A stretch of 64,000 nucleotides of DNA from Marinococcus sp. PL1-022 (GTDB taxonomy: Bacteria > Bacillota > Bacilli > Bacillales > Marinococcaceae). The DNA lies in contig NZ_JAWXCX010000001.1 in NCBI RefSeq assembly GCF_033845285.1, positions 1,069,495 through 1,133,494 on the forward strand. The letters run 5' to 3'. Positions 17,590 to 27,600 of this stretch are shown here, one piece after another. The notes beneath the pieces were generated by a model. That model saw only the letters and a list, made by a program, of their open reading frames with translations, was not told the origin of the DNA and did no database searches. Numbering within the stretch: position 1 is the stretch's first letter; each line of letters opens with the position of its first letter. Position numbers and translations under genes: made by a program.

Positions 17590-19635
17590 ATGACTTCGAC
17601 GCTTCAATCACCGGTCTCTGACTTAAAAGGTGTAGGAGAAGAAAAACAGCGGGAGCTCGAACAGCTTGGTATTACAACGATTGACCACCTGCTGCATCAT
17701 TTCCCTTATCGGTATGAAAACCACGAAGTGGTTCCTATAGAAGAATTGAAGCATCAGGAAAAAGTAACGATTACCGGCGAAGTGCAGTCGGAGCCGTCCG
17801 TGCGGTATTTCGGCAAAAAAAAGTCCCGGATGACCGTAAGGATATTAATTGATCATTTACTGGTGACGGCCGTGTTTTTTAACCGGGCGTTTTTAAAAAA
17901 GCAGATAGAAGTCGGCAGACAGGTGACTATCACCGGGAAATGGGACAAGCACCGCCTCACCATCTCGGTGCAGGATTTTCGGGCCGGCGCCCCCGACCCG
18001 GCAAAGCAGCTCGAGCCAATCTACAGCGTGGCCGGGAGCCTGACGGTGAAACAGATGCAGCGCATTCAGGCAGAGGCCGTGAAACACGTCTTGCAGGTAG
18101 TCCCTGAAAACCTGCCCGAAGAAATCCGCGAACGATACCGTCTGCCGGGCAAGCCCGAAACATTTCAGGCGCTTCACCAGCCGGAGAGCCGGGAACAGCT
18201 GAAGCATGCAAGAAGGCGCTACGTCTATGAAGAACTGCTGTTTTTTCAGCTTAAAATGCAGATGTTTAAACGGATGGAACGGCAGTCAGCCTCGGCGCAG
18301 CCGTTTGTGTATGAGAAGGAAGCAACAGCGGATTTTGAAAAGCAGCTGCCGTTTCCGCTCACGAATGCACAAAAAAGAGTGGTGCAGGAAATCCTTGAGG
18401 ATATTGAGGCCCCCATCCGGATGAACCGGCTTTTGCAGGGGGATGTGGGCTCCGGAAAAACAGTGGTGGCCTCTATTGCCATGCACGCCGTATTTACCGG
18501 AAAGGCCCAGTCGGCGCTGATGGTGCCTACAGAAATTCTTGCCGAGCAGCACTATGACTCTCTTCAGGAGCTGTTTGCCGGGACGGATGTGACCGTGGGG
18601 TTGCTGACTGGTTCCATGCGGCAGAAGGAAAAGCGGAACGCCTATGAGCGCATCTCCGACGGCACCATCGATATTATCATCGGCACCCATGCCCTCATCC
18701 AGGAGCCGGTGCAGTTTCACAACCTGAAGCTTGTTATTACCGATGAGCAGCACCGGTTCGGGGTCGGCCAGCGCCGGATCCTGAAAGAAAAGGGGGAGGA
18801 CCCCGATGTATTGTTTATGACCGCCACCCCGATTCCCCGGACGCTTGCTATCAGCGTCTACGGGGATATGGACGTGTCGGTGATTGACGAAATGCCCCCG
18901 GGCCGGAAGCCGATTGAAACTTACTGGGCAAAGCCGCAGATGCTTGAGCGGGTACTTCGTTTTGTGCAGAAAGAAATCGACCAGGGGCGGCAGGCCTATG
19001 TCATCTGCCCGCTCATTGAAGAGTCAGAGGCACTCGACGTACAGAACGCGATAGATGTACATGCCCAGCTGATGCAATTTTTCCCGCAGTACCGTGTCGG
19101 CCTGATGCACGGGCGGCTCCCGGCGGAGGAAAAGGAGGACGTCATGCAGCGGTTTGCCAGCCATGAACTTGATATTCTCGTTTCGACGACGGTCGTGGAG
19201 GTCGGCGTGAACGTGCAGAACGCCACGATGATGGTTATTTACGATGCAGAGCGCTTCGGGCTCTCCCAGCTGCATCAGCTGCGGGGCCGGGTTGGCCGTG
19301 GAGAGCACCAGTCCTACTGCGTTCTGTTAGCCGACCCAAAATCAGAAACCGGCCAGGAGCGGATGAATATCATGCAGGAGACAGAGGATGGATTTGTTCT
19401 TTCGGAAAAAGACTTGGAGCTGCGCGGACCGGGAGACTTTTTCGGGAAAAAGCAGAGTGGACTGCCTGAATTTAAAATTGCGGACGTGGTGCATGACTTT
19501 AAAGCGCTCGAAACCGCCCGGGACGACGCGGCGAAGCTGATCCGCAGCGAGGTGTTCTGGAAGGATGAAAAATACCGGGCTCTCCGGGAATATCTTGAAG
19601 AGGCCGGAGCCTTTCAAAAAGATAAACTGGATTAG
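17590..19635 (+). CDS. recG: ATP-dependent DNA helicase RecG
   Basis: RecG remodels stalled forks and branched recombination intermediates. The 681-residue protein (B. subtilis 682) has the N-terminal wedge/OB domain (VTITGEVQSEPSVRYFGKKKSR). The helicase core follows: motif I GDVGSGKTVVA, motif II DEQHRFGVGQR, TATPIPRTLA, and the RecG signature near the C-terminus (LRGRVGRGEHQSYC, then LELRGPGDFFGKKQSGLPEF). The ATG at 17590 matches the family N-terminus and follows a purine-rich GAAGGGA; an ATG 51 bases upstream is unlikely. Confidence 0.96.
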   Translation: MTSTLQSPVSDLKGVGEEKQRELEQLGITTIDHLLHHFPYRYENHEVVPIEELKHQEKVTITGEVQSEPSVRYFGKKKSRMTVRILIDHLLVTAVFFNRAFLKKQIEVGRQVTITGKWDKHRLTISVQDFRAGAPDPAKQLEPIYSVAGSLTVKQMQRIQAEAVKHVLQVVPENLPEEIRERYRLPGKPETFQALHQPESREQLKHARRRYVYEELLFFQLKMQMFKRMERQSASAQPFVYEKEATADFEKQLPFPLTNAQKRVVQEILEDIEAPIRMNRLLQGDVGSGKTVVASIAMHAVFTGKAQSALMVPTEILAEQHYDSLQELFAGTDVTVGLLTGSMRQKEKRNAYERISDGTIDIIIGTHALIQEPVQFHNLKLVITDEQHRFGVGQRRILKEKGEDPDVLFMTATPIPRTLAISVYGDMDVSVIDEMPPGRKPIETYWAKPQMLERVLRFVQKEIDQGRQAYVICPLIEESEALDVQNAIDVHAQLMQFFPQYRVGLMHGRLPAEEKEDVMQRFASHELDILVSTTVVEVGVNVQNATMMVIYDAERFGLSQLHQLRGRVGRGEHQSYCVLLADPKSETGQERMNIMQETEDGFVLSEKDLELRGPGDFFGKKQSGLPEFKIADVVHDFKALETARDDAAKLIRSEVFWKDEKYRALREYLEEAGAFQKDKLD

Positions 19636-19638
19636 TGG

Positions 19639-19667
19639 TTGAAATGAAGGAAATCGGTCTATATACT
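19639..19667 (+). promoter_or_regulatory. Sigma-A promoter of the fapR-plsX-fabD-fabG operon
   Basis: TTGAAA (19639-19644) and TATACT (19662-19667) are exactly 17 bases apart, just after the recG stop. Predicted transcription start is near 19674, inside the FapR operator. Confidence 0.75.
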
Positions 19668-19670
19668 ACT

Positions 19671-19689
19671 ATTAGTACCTACTCATAGA
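19671..19689 (+). promoter_or_regulatory. FapR operator overlapping the transcription start
   Basis: ATTAGTACCTACTCATAGA contains the FapR half-site TTAGTACCT in full, followed by a weaker second half. The position at about +1 to +15 matches autoregulation of fapR in B. subtilis, where FapR blocks initiation until malonyl-CoA binds. Confidence 0.72.
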
Positions 19690-19703
19690 AGTGGATGATT
19701 ATT

Positions 19704-20276
19704 ATGGCCCGAAAAAACAAAAAGGCAAGACAGGAAGAGCTTCAGAGTGTCATTGCCTCTAATCCCTTTATTACCGATGAAGCACTTGCCCGGTCGTTTC
19801 AGGTGAGCGTTCAGACAGTCCGTCTGGACCGTCTGGAGCTCTCGATCCCGGAGCACCGGGAGAGGATCAAGCACGTAGCCAAGGAAAGGCTTGACGAAGT
19901 CAAGGCGCTGCCGATCGAAGAAGTGATCGGAGAGGTTATCGATCTCCATCTGGACCACGAGGCGATCAGCATGCTTGAAATTACGGAGGACCACGTATTC
20001 TCAAGGAACGGCATTGCCCGTGGGCATTACCTGTTTGCGCAGGCGAATTCCCTGGCTGTAGCCGTGATCAACGATGAACTGGCGCTTACGATGCGCTCGT
20101 CCCTTGAATTTAACCGGCAGGTGCTTCTGGGAGAACGAATTATTGCCAAAGCGGTCGTTACAAAAAAGACCGAAAGAAAAACATATGTTACGGTAACAAG
20201 CCGCGTGCAGGGGGAAGAAGTGTTTCAGGGCGAATTTGTCATGTACCGTTCCCACGCTGCTTCGGTGAGCGAATAA
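19704..20276 (+). CDS. fapR: FapR, malonyl-CoA-responsive repressor of fatty acid and phospholipid synthesis
   Basis: FapR represses lipid synthesis genes and releases DNA when malonyl-CoA accumulates. The 190-residue protein has an N-terminal helix-turn-helix ([25 protein letters not shown]) and a C-terminal hot-dog effector domain with [26 protein letters not shown], the region that binds the ligand in B. subtilis FapR. I start at the ATG at 19704, which gives [12 protein letters not shown] and lies nine bases after AAGTGG; an ATG at 19695 has no ribosome-binding site. The operator in front of it implies autoregulation. Confidence 0.95.
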   Translation: MARKNKKARQEELQSVIASNPFITDEALARSFQVSVQTVRLDRLELSIPEHRERIKHVAKERLDEVKALPIEEVIGEVIDLHLDHEAISMLEITEDHVFSRNGIARGHYLFAQANSLAVAVINDELALTMRSSLEFNRQVLLGERIIAKAVVTKKTERKTYVTVTSRVQGEEVFQGEFVMYRSHAASVSE

Positions 20277-20288
20277 GGAGACTAAAAA

Positions 20289-21269
20289 ATGAGAATTGTA
20301 GTCGATGCAATGGGCGGCGATCATTCTCCAAAAGCCCAGGTGGCTGGAGCGATGGCTGCTGTCCAAGCTTTTAAAGATATTGAGATTACACTGGTGGGCT
20401 CTGAGCCTCAAATAAAAAAACATTTATCCAAAACAGAACGTATTGATATTTTGCATACTGATGAAGTGATTGACGGAGACGAGTCCCCGACTAAAGCCAT
20501 TCGTCGCAAAAAGCAGTCCTCGATGGTTCTTTCCGTACAGGAAGTGAAAGAAGGACGGGCAGCGGCAGGTATTTCGTGCGGCAACACCGGAGCTTTTATG
20601 ACAGCGGGTCTTCTGCATATTGGCAGAATACAAGGCGTGGAGCGGCCGGCGCTTGCTCCGACGCTCCCGACGGTCGACGGCACGGGCTTTCTGCTGCTTG
20701 ATGCGGGCGCCAATATGGATGCAAAAGCAACTCATCTGTACCAGCACGCGATTTTAGGCAGTACATATATGCAGCTGGTACGGGGGATTGAAAACCCTCG
20801 GGTGGGTCTTGTTAATATTGGCACGGAAAAGGGCAAGGGCAATAATTTAATGAAGGAAACGTACGAGATGCTCGAGCATGCTCCGGTTAATTTCGTCGGA
20901 AATGTGGAATCGAGGGATCTGCTGGACGGCGTCTGTGACGTAGCGGTCTGCGACGGTTTTTCCGGGAACCTCGTGCTGAAATCCATCGAAGGCACCGCGT
21001 CCACACTGTTTTCCCTGTTGAAAAAAGAATTTATGGCAAGCCTGCGGACAAAGCTTGCTGCTGCCATGATGAAAACAGGGCTGATGCATTTGCGCGAGAA
21101 AATGAATTACTCCCATCACGGCGGCGCTACGCTCGTGGGACTTCAGGCACCGCTGATTAAGTGCCACGGCTCGTCCGACCATGTATCCGTCTATCACTCG
21201 ATCCGCCAGGCCCGGCAGATGGCCGAGGAAAACGTGACACACCTCATGCAGCAGCATTTAGAAGAGTAG
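20289..21269 (+). CDS. plsX: Acyl-ACP:phosphate acyltransferase PlsX
   Basis: PlsX makes acyl-phosphate from acyl-ACP, the acyl donor for PlsY in phospholipid synthesis. The 326-residue protein starts MRIVVDAMGGDHSPKAQV and contains SCGNTGAFMTAGLL, LLDAGANMDAK, LVNIGTEKGKGN and VCDGFSGNLVLKS, all typical. AAGGAG precedes the ATG by eight bases. It is 12 bases after fapR and 11 before fabD, so it is in the FapR-controlled operon. Confidence 0.97.
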   Translation: MRIVVDAMGGDHSPKAQVAGAMAAVQAFKDIEITLVGSEPQIKKHLSKTERIDILHTDEVIDGDESPTKAIRRKKQSSMVLSVQEVKEGRAAAGISCGNTGAFMTAGLLHIGRIQGVERPALAPTLPTVDGTGFLLLDAGANMDAKATHLYQHAILGSTYMQLVRGIENPRVGLVNIGTEKGKGNNLMKETYEMLEHAPVNFVGNVESRDLLDGVCDVAVCDGFSGNLVLKSIEGTASTLFSLLKKEFMASLRTKLAAAMMKTGLMHLREKMNYSHHGGATLVGLQAPLIKCHGSSDHVSVYHSIRQARQMAEENVTHLMQQHLEE

Positions 21270-21280
21270 GAGGCATCGCA

Positions 21281-22228
21281 ATGGGAAAAACGGCTTTTAT
21301 CTTTCCCGGACAGGGATCCCAGTTTGTTGGAATGGGAAAAGAGTTATATGACAACGCTCCAACGGCCCGTACGGTATTTCAGCAAGCGGATGAAGCGCTT
21401 GGATACAGTTTGACCGACATTATGTTTAACGGCCCGGAAGAAACATTAACCCAGACGGAGTACACCCAGCCGGCGCTGCTCACGATGAGCTCCGCCCTTC
21501 ATGCGCTTGTGGAGGAACGCGGCGTGCAGGCTGATTATACCGCCGGCCACAGCCTCGGGGAATATTCGGCGCTTGTGGCTAATGGCGCACTCAAATTCGC
21601 AGACGCTGCTTCAATTGTGGCCAAACGCGGAAAATGGATGGCTGAGGCAGACCCCGACGGTAAAGGGACCATGGCTGCCGTCATGGGCATGGAGCGTGAA
21701 GATCTGCAGGAGCTTGCGGATGAAGCGACAGAAGCAGCGGATAAAGTACAGCTGGCCAACCTGAATGCTCCCGGGCAGATTGTTATCTCCGGGAGCCGGG
21801 AAGGCGTGCGTTATGTGGAGGAGCACGCCCCGGACCGCGGAGCGAAAAAAGTAGTGCCGCTGCAGGTTAGCGGTCCGTTTCACTCATCATTTATGAAGCC
21901 GGCGGAGGAAAAGCTGGCAGAGGCGCTGCAAAACGTTGAGATCCGCGGACCGCGCCGCCCGCTCATAGCGAATGTGGATGCCAAGGAAACCTCGGACCCA
22001 TCCGCCATCCGTCAGCAGCTGATTGCCCAGGTCACCTCTCCGGTTCACTGGGAAGACTCGGTGCGCCGCCTGATTGACCTTGGAGTAACAGAATTTGTGG
22101 AAATTGGTCCTGGCAACGTCCTGAGCGGAATGATCCGGAGAATTCAGCGCCGCGGCCTGGATGTACATGCCGTACAGGACGAAGCATCGCTGGATAAATG
22201 GCTTGAAAAAAGGAGTGCATCGTCATGA
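21281..22228 (+). CDS. fabD: Malonyl-CoA:ACP transacylase
   Basis: FabD moves malonyl from CoA to ACP, giving the elongation substrate of type II fatty acid synthesis. The 315-residue protein begins [22 protein letters not shown]. The nucleophile is Ser91 in [14 protein letters not shown], and the partner His lies in [10 protein letters not shown]. The ATG at 21281 follows TAGGAGG. Its stop overlaps the fabG start by four bases (ATGA). Confidence 0.97.
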   Translation: MGKTAFIFPGQGSQFVGMGKELYDNAPTARTVFQQADEALGYSLTDIMFNGPEETLTQTEYTQPALLTMSSALHALVEERGVQADYTAGHSLGEYSALVANGALKFADAASIVAKRGKWMAEADPDGKGTMAAVMGMEREDLQELADEATEAADKVQLANLNAPGQIVISGSREGVRYVEEHAPDRGAKKVVPLQVSGPFHSSFMKPAEEKLAEALQNVEIRGPRRPLIANVDAKETSDPSAIRQQLIAQVTSPVHWEDSVRRLIDLGVTEFVEIGPGNVLSGMIRRIQRRGLDVHAVQDEASLDKWLEKRSASS

Positions 22229-22971
22229 ATTTCGAAGGACAAAGCGTGCTTGTAACCGGAGCATCAAGAGGAATCGGCAAAGCCATTGCCCTCGGCTTTG
22301 CCGCTCAGGGAGCAAACGTTGCGATCAACTACGCCGGCAGCCGGGAGAAAGCGGAGGAAACGGCTTCGCAGTGCGGGGAACATGGCGTAAAGACGCTTGT
22401 GATTCAGGCTGACGTTTCAAGTGAATCGGATGTCAAAGAGATGCTCAAGCAGGTAACAGAGGAATTCGGCGGTATTGACGTGCTTATAAATAATGCCGGT
22501 ATCACGAAGGATAATCTGTTAATGCGCATGAAAGAAGACGAGTGGGATGACGTCATTGATACGAATTTAAAAAGTGTGTTCTTAACATCCCGGGCAGCCG
22601 CCCGTCCGATGATGAAGAAACGGGGCGGAACGATCATCAATATGGCTTCTGTCGTCGGCACAACTGGCAACCCCGGGCAGGCGAACTACACGGCATCAAA
22701 AGCCGGAGTTGTCGGGCTGACAAAAACACTCGCCCGCGAGCTTGCTTCGAGAAATATCCGGGTAAATGCTGTCGCACCAGGATTTATCTCCACGGAAATG
22801 ACCGACGAACTCGAGGAAGGCACCAAGGAACAGATGATGCAGCAGATTCCTCTGCAAAAGCTCGGGGAGACGGAGGATGTGGCCAATACGGTGTTATTTC
22901 TCGCTTCAGACAGCGCCAAATATATGACCGGACAGACGCTTCATGTTGACGGCGGCATGGTAATGCCATAA
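22225..22971 (+). CDS. fabG: 3-oxoacyl-ACP reductase
   Basis: FabG reduces 3-ketoacyl-ACP with NADPH. The 248-residue short-chain dehydrogenase has the cofactor loop [12 protein letters not shown] (11-22), NNAG at 89-92 and the catalytic set Asn114, Ser142, Tyr155 and Lys159 (YTASK). The C-terminus HVDGGMVMP is typical. It overlaps fabD by four bases, implying coupled translation. acpP follows after an 88-base gap filled by a strong hairpin. Confidence 0.97.
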   Translation: MNFEGQSVLVTGASRGIGKAIALGFAAQGANVAINYAGSREKAEETASQCGEHGVKTLVIQADVSSESDVKEMLKQVTEEFGGIDVLINNAGITKDNLLMRMKEDEWDDVIDTNLKSVFLTSRAAARPMMKKRGGTIINMASVVGTTGNPGQANYTASKAGVVGLTKTLARELASRNIRVNAVAPGFISTEMTDELEEGTKEQMMQQIPLQKLGETEDVANTVLFLASDSAKYMTGQTLHVDGGMVMP

Positions 22972-22987
22972 AATATCGGTGACACAG

Positions 22988-23031
22988 CGGTTTCATTCGA
23001 ACTCAGAAGTGGAATGAGCGAAGTGAAGCCG
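22988..23031 (+). other. Strong hairpin between fabG and acpP, not a terminator
   Basis: CGGTTTCATTCG (22988-22999) pairs with CGAAGTGAAGCCG (23019-23031), 12 pairs with one bulged G and one G-T pair. A further four pairs, CTCA (23002-23005) with TGAG (23015-23018), close a nine-base loop. No T-run follows; 14 bases later comes the acpP ribosome-binding site. It may be a processing or stabilising element that lets acpP mRNA accumulate separately from the fab genes. Confidence 0.7.
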
Positions 23032-23059
23032 AAACGATTCTTTAAAGGAGGTGAAAGGA

Positions 23060-23290
23060 ATGGCAGACACGTTGGAACGTGTGAAAAAAATCGTTGCAGA
23101 CCACCTCGGAGTGGATGAGGCGAACGTCAATAAAGACGCGACCTTTAAGGAAGATCTCGGCGCGGATTCTCTGGATGTAGTAGAATTAGTCATGGAGCTG
23201 GAAGATGAATTTGATCTGGAAATTTCTGATGAAGAAGCAGAAAAAATTCAGACAGTCGGTGATGTAATCAATTACATAGAGAAGCAGTAA
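23060..23290 (+). CDS. acpP: Acyl carrier protein
   Basis: ACP carries growing acyl chains on a phosphopantetheine arm. The 76-residue acidic protein ([18 protein letters not shown]) has the attachment site Ser37 in [17 protein letters not shown] and the usual helix III/IV sequence [31 protein letters not shown] precedes the ATG; an in-frame GTG at 23051 lies inside this site and is rejected. It ends the FapR-controlled lipid block. Confidence 0.98.
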   Translation: MADTLERVKKIVADHLGVDEANVNKDATFKEDLGADSLDVVELVMELEDEFDLEISDEEAEKIQTVGDVINYIEKQ

Positions 23291-23336
23291 TAGAAAGCAA
23301 GCCCACGTCCTGTGCAAGCGGGCTGGGCTTTTCTAT
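23291..23336 (+). terminator. Hairpin between acpP and rnc, possible weak terminator
   Basis: TAGAAAGC with AGCCC on the left pairs with GGGCT and GGCTTTTCTA on the right, an imperfect stem with small internal loops. Only four T bases follow the GC-rich part. It may partly end acpP transcription or offer a cleavage site. Confidence 0.5.
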
Positions 23337-23372
23337 GTAATACCCCGAAATTATTTTAAGGGAGGTTCATTT

Positions 23373-24128
23373 GTGCCAAAATCCACATCATCCAAAAGCC
23401 AGTCCAGGGAGAAAGCAGTATTTACGACCAGACAGCATGAACTTATGCAGTCGATACTCGGGGAGCTGCAGGTTTCATTTGCAGACGAGCAGCTGCTGCG
23501 GCAGGCTTTTACCCACTCTTCCTATGTAAACGAGCATCGTATGAAGCACGTAAGGGATAACGAACGCTTGGAATTTCTCGGCGATGCTGTATTGGAGCTG
23601 GCGGTTTCCAATCATTTGTTTCGCGAATTCCCTTCCATGACGGAAGGCGATATGACAAAGCTCCGCGCTGCAATGGTATGTGAAGCATCGCTAGCTAGCT
23701 TGGCCGAGGAATTGCAATTTGGAGACGTTGTCCTGATGGGCAAGGGCGAAGAAATGACTGGCGGACGCACCCGGCCGGCCCTGCTCGCAGATGTATTCGA
23801 ATCATTCGTCGGAGCAATGTATCTTGATCAGGGGCTTTCAAACGTCGAACAGTTTCTGGAGCGCTTCGTCTTTCCTAAGCTCGACGAAGGGGCATTTTCC
23901 GTAACAGCTGATTATAAAAGCCAGCTGCAGGAATTCGTCCAAAAGGAAAATCTGGGCGTTATTTCCTATGAAATCACCGATGAGCAGGGGCCGGCCCACA
24001 ACAGGGAATTTCATTCTGCGGTCTCTTTAAACGAGGAGCGCGCCGGTACCGGACGTGGACGCTCAAAAAAAGAAGCGGAGCAGCGGGCAGCCCAGGCTAC
24101 CCTCGAACAGCTGCAGCGCCGCGAATAA
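23373..24128 (+). CDS. rnc: Ribonuclease III
   Basis: RNase III cuts double-stranded RNA in rRNA precursors and mRNAs. The 251-residue protein has the signature [14 protein letters not shown] (63-76) with the catalytic carboxylates, and the second active-site segment [20 protein letters not shown]-terminal double-strand RNA-binding domain follows ([11 protein letters not shown] ... [21 protein letters not shown]). The start is GTG at 23373 behind AAGGGAGG. In B. subtilis smc follows at once; here a minus-strand gene intervenes. Confidence 0.96.
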   Translation: MPKSTSSKSQSREKAVFTTRQHELMQSILGELQVSFADEQLLRQAFTHSSYVNEHRMKHVRDNERLEFLGDAVLELAVSNHLFREFPSMTEGDMTKLRAAMVCEASLASLAEELQFGDVVLMGKGEEMTGGRTRPALLADVFESFVGAMYLDQGLSNVEQFLERFVFPKLDEGAFSVTADYKSQLQEFVQKENLGVISYEITDEQGPAHNREFHSAVSLNEERAGTGRGRSKKEAEQRAAQATLEQLQRRE

Positions 24129-24132
24129 AAGA

Positions 24133-24168
24133 AATCAAAAAAACAACCGCCAGTCGCTGGCGGTTGTT
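24133..24168. terminator. Terminator between rnc and the minus-strand yfkK-like gene
   Basis: A perfect 12-bp stem (24142-24153 with 24157-24168) has a three-base loop and an A-run on its left. For the minus-strand gene this reads as a stem plus seven T bases, a strong terminator. For rnc the T tract is shorter. Confidence 0.88.
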
Positions 24169-24180
24169 TAAATGTGCGGA

Positions 24181-24405
24181 TCAGCCTTTGCGCAGATGAC
24201 CAAGCTCGGAAACGATGGCCTGCATCTCGCTGACGCTGATATTATTTTTGGAGTCCACCATGTCGTAGATTTCTTTAATTTCATGGTATTGATCGACATC
24301 ATAATGCTCCGGCTGCATAACCGAAACATTGACGATCTGTAATTTTTTCTGCAGTTCGGTAATCATGTAATCCAGGTTATCACGACTTGCTTGTTCTAAA
24401 CTCAT
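24181..24405 (-). CDS. yfkK: UPF0435 (YfkK, DUF1128) family small protein
   Basis: The function of this family is unknown. The 74-residue product has the family pattern: DNLDYMITELQKKLQIVNV, then an acidic stretch, EIKEIYDMVDSKNNISVSEMQAIVSELGHLRK. It should fold as a small helical, soluble protein with no membrane segment. On the minus strand GGAGAAGAAAT lies before the ATG. In B. subtilis yfkK is elsewhere on the chromosome; here it is reversed between rnc and smc with its own terminator. Family assignment rests on my memory of the consensus. Confidence 0.8.
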   Translation of the reverse strand: MSLEQASRDNLDYMITELQKKLQIVNVSVMQPEHYDVDQYHEIKEIYDMVDSKNNISVSEMQAIVSELGHLRKG

Positions 24406-24559
24406 GCGAATTTCTTCTCCTCCACTCCGTCCAGTTTAAAAACCCATGGGCCATCTGTTTATAAGGACCATACGGTGTTTTATGACAACGTTAATATTAT
24501 TGTAGTGGTTTTTCCTGCGTTTGACAAAGGGGGATTTAGGTCGAGTTCTGCCGGCGTGC

Positions 24560-24574
24560 TTGTTGTGATAAAAT
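24560..24574 (+). promoter_or_regulatory. Possible extended -10 promoter for smc
   Basis: TGATAAAAT (24566-24574) gives an extended -10 (TAAAAT), with a weak -35 (TTCTGC). The same block, TTGT-TGTGATAAAATA with small changes, occurs before khpA at 31561. Because yfkK separates smc from rnc, smc needs its own promoter. The 24406-24639 gap holds nothing else that I recognise. Confidence 0.4.
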
Positions 24575-24639
24575 ATAAACAGCGGAGGACAGCGCTTGGA
24601 GCTGTCAGCACATACTATAAAATAAGAGGGGGCATACCT

Positions 24640-27600
24640 TTGTTCCTGAAACGAATAGAAATTAAGGGGTTTAAATCGTTTGCCGATCGTTTACATATTG
24701 ATTTTAACCCCGGCATTACGACCGTCGTCGGCCCGAACGGCAGTGGCAAAAGCAATATTTCCGACAGCATCCGCTGGGTGCTCGGAGAACAGTCGGCCCG
24801 GTCGCTGCGCGGTTCCCGCATGGAAGATGTGATATTTTCCGGAAGTGACACCCGCCGGGGGCTGAATATTGCAGAAGTAACGCTTGTGCTCGATAATGAA
24901 GACGAAAGCCTTCCGTATGAATACAGTGAGATAAGCGTGACACGCCGCCTTTACCGCTCCGGGGAAAGCGAGTATCTGCTCAACCGGACCAAATGCCGCC
25001 GCCGGGATATTATTGATCTGTTTATGGATTCCGGCATGGGAAAAGAATCTTTTTCGATTATTGGCCAGGGCCGGGTCGAAGAGGTGTTAAACAGCCGCCC
25101 GGAAGAACGGAGGGCGATGTTTGAAGAAGCCGCCGGGGTATTGAAATACAAGCAGCGCAAGCAGGAGGCGGAAAGAAAATTTGAGTCAACTGAGGCGAAT
25201 CTGCATCGCGTGAAAGACATTCTGCATGAATTGAACGGGCAGATGGAGCCGCTGCAGATGCAGGCTTCGGCCGCGAAGGATTACCTGGCCAAGCGCGAGG
25301 AGCTTGAAGCACTGGAATCGGCTCTGCTCGTGCATGAAATTGAAGAGCTGCATTCCGATTGGAAAGCAGCCCAGAATCAGGAGAAAAAAGAAGAGCAGTA
25401 CAACAGGCGCTGGAAGCAGAAAAAAGAACAGACGGAAGCGGGGGCCCGCAAAGCCCGGGCTTTCGAAGCACTGCTTGCCCGGTTCCACCAGCAGATGCAA
25501 AGCGGTTACGTGGAAGCGGCCAGAAATCTCGAAAAACGTGAAGGGGACCGTAACCTTTCAAATGAACAGGGAAAACACGCAGCCGAAAAGCTTGAAGCAG
25601 AAAAAAAGGCTCTCGAAAAAGACGAGGCAAAGCTGAGCGAAATAACAAATGCTTACCGGGAGCAAAAAGAGCGGTATGAAAAAGAAAACGAAGCGCTCAC
25701 GAATGGAATGAATGAGCTGCGCTCGGTTCAAAAGCAGCTGCGCTCCTACCAGGAAATGAACGGAAAAGACATTGAAAATGAAAAAAGCGAATACATTGAA
25801 AGACTCAATGAAGAGGCGTCTGTAGGAAACGAGACCCGTTACGTAACAGATCAGAAGGCTTCTCTCGAACGGCGAATGCAAGCACTGAAAAAGGATAATC
25901 AATCGTTTCTTGAAGAGCGCAAGAGCTCCTCGAAGCTCGTTGAGAAGCAGAAAAAAGAAGAAGAAGTGCTTTCCCGTCAAACAGATAGCGCACACGCAGA
26001 GGCAGAAGCAGCCGGGAGAGAAGAAGAGCGCCTGAAGGAAAAATTAAAGGAGCAGGAAGATAAGCTGTATAAAGCGTACAGGTACGTCGACGAAAAAAAA
26101 TCAAAAATCCGTATGCTTGAGGAAATGCAGGAGGAATATGCCGGCTATTACCAGGGGGCCAAGGAAATTTTAAAAGCCCGGGAACAGAAGCTTTCGGGAA
26201 TTATCGGCTCGGTGGCGGAGCTGATGGATGTGCCGGGAGAATATGTGGAGGCGATGGAAACGGCACTCGGTGCTTCGCTGCAGCATATTGTGACCCGTAC
26301 CGAAAAAGATGCACGCGAGGCGATTGCGTATTTGCGCAAGCATCAGAAGGGCAGGGCGACACTGCTGCCTTCCGAAACGGTGCGGCCGAGACAGGCCGAC
26401 CGGACGAGCTATGAAAAAGCCCGGACGTTTACCGGTTTTATCGGAACGGCTGGAGAGCTTGTGCATATCCGCCCGGGATATGAGCATGTCCGCGATCAGC
26501 TGCTCGGCCATATTTTTGTAGTGGACCAGCTGGAAACGGCGAACCGCCTGGCAGCAGCATGCAGCTATAAAATCCGTATCGTCACCCTTGAAGGAGACGT
26601 CGTAAACCCCGGGGGTTCGATGAGCGGTGGAAAAATGCAGAACCAGAAGGGCACGCTTCTCGAAAAACAGCGTGAGCTTCGGGAGCTAAAAAACAATTTA
26701 TCGGAAATGGAAGAAAAAACCACAGCGTGGGAGAAGACCGTGGAGAATACGAAAGAGGCTGTAAGGAAGCAGAAAGTGGCTGCCGGCGACAAACAGCAGA
26801 AGGCCCGGGAGTGCTCCAGCCAGCTCGAGGAGAAAAAAGAAGCGCGCCGTAAAAGTGAGCAGGAGCATGACCGTCTTGATTCCCGTCTTGGTATGTTTGA
26901 CCGGGAATATTCCTCACTTGAGGAAGAGAAAAAACGTCTTGATGAACGCCTTCAGGTGCTTGAAGACAACCGGATAAGAGTGGAAAAAACGATTACAGAG
27001 CTGAAAGCATCGATTGACGAGCTCGAGCAGGAACATTCCAGGCGCGGTGAGGAAGAAGCGGTGCTCCGGGAGCAGGAGACAGAAGGAAAAGTACAGACGG
27101 CAGCGCTCCGGGAAAACGTTTCTGCCCAGAATAAAGAAAAAGAGCGGCTGCACAGGGAAAAAGAGGAGCTTGAACAGGCGGTGGCCGGGCGTAAAGAGCG
27201 GGCGGCTGCCTGGGAGGAGCATTTAAATAACGACCACAGCGGCCAGAATTGGGATCAGCTAGTCGGGGAGGCGGAGGCAGCCAAGAAGGAAATTGAACGG
27301 CTGCAGGCACAGCTGAATGAACAAAAGGCTCGTGCAGCCCACGCTGCAGAACAGATCGAAGCAACAGCATCGGTTCAAAATGACCGCTTCCAGGAGAGCC
27401 GGGACCGTCTTCATGAAACAACGGTGCGCATAAACCGTCTCGATGTGGCGCTTGAAAATAAAATCACCTACCTGCAGTCGGAATATGAACTGTCGTTTGA
27501 ACGGGCGAAGGAGAAGCATACGCTGCCGGTAAGTCCGGAGCAGGCAAAGGATGACGTGCATCTGCTTCAGATGGGCATCGAAGAGCTCGGTCCAGTGAAC

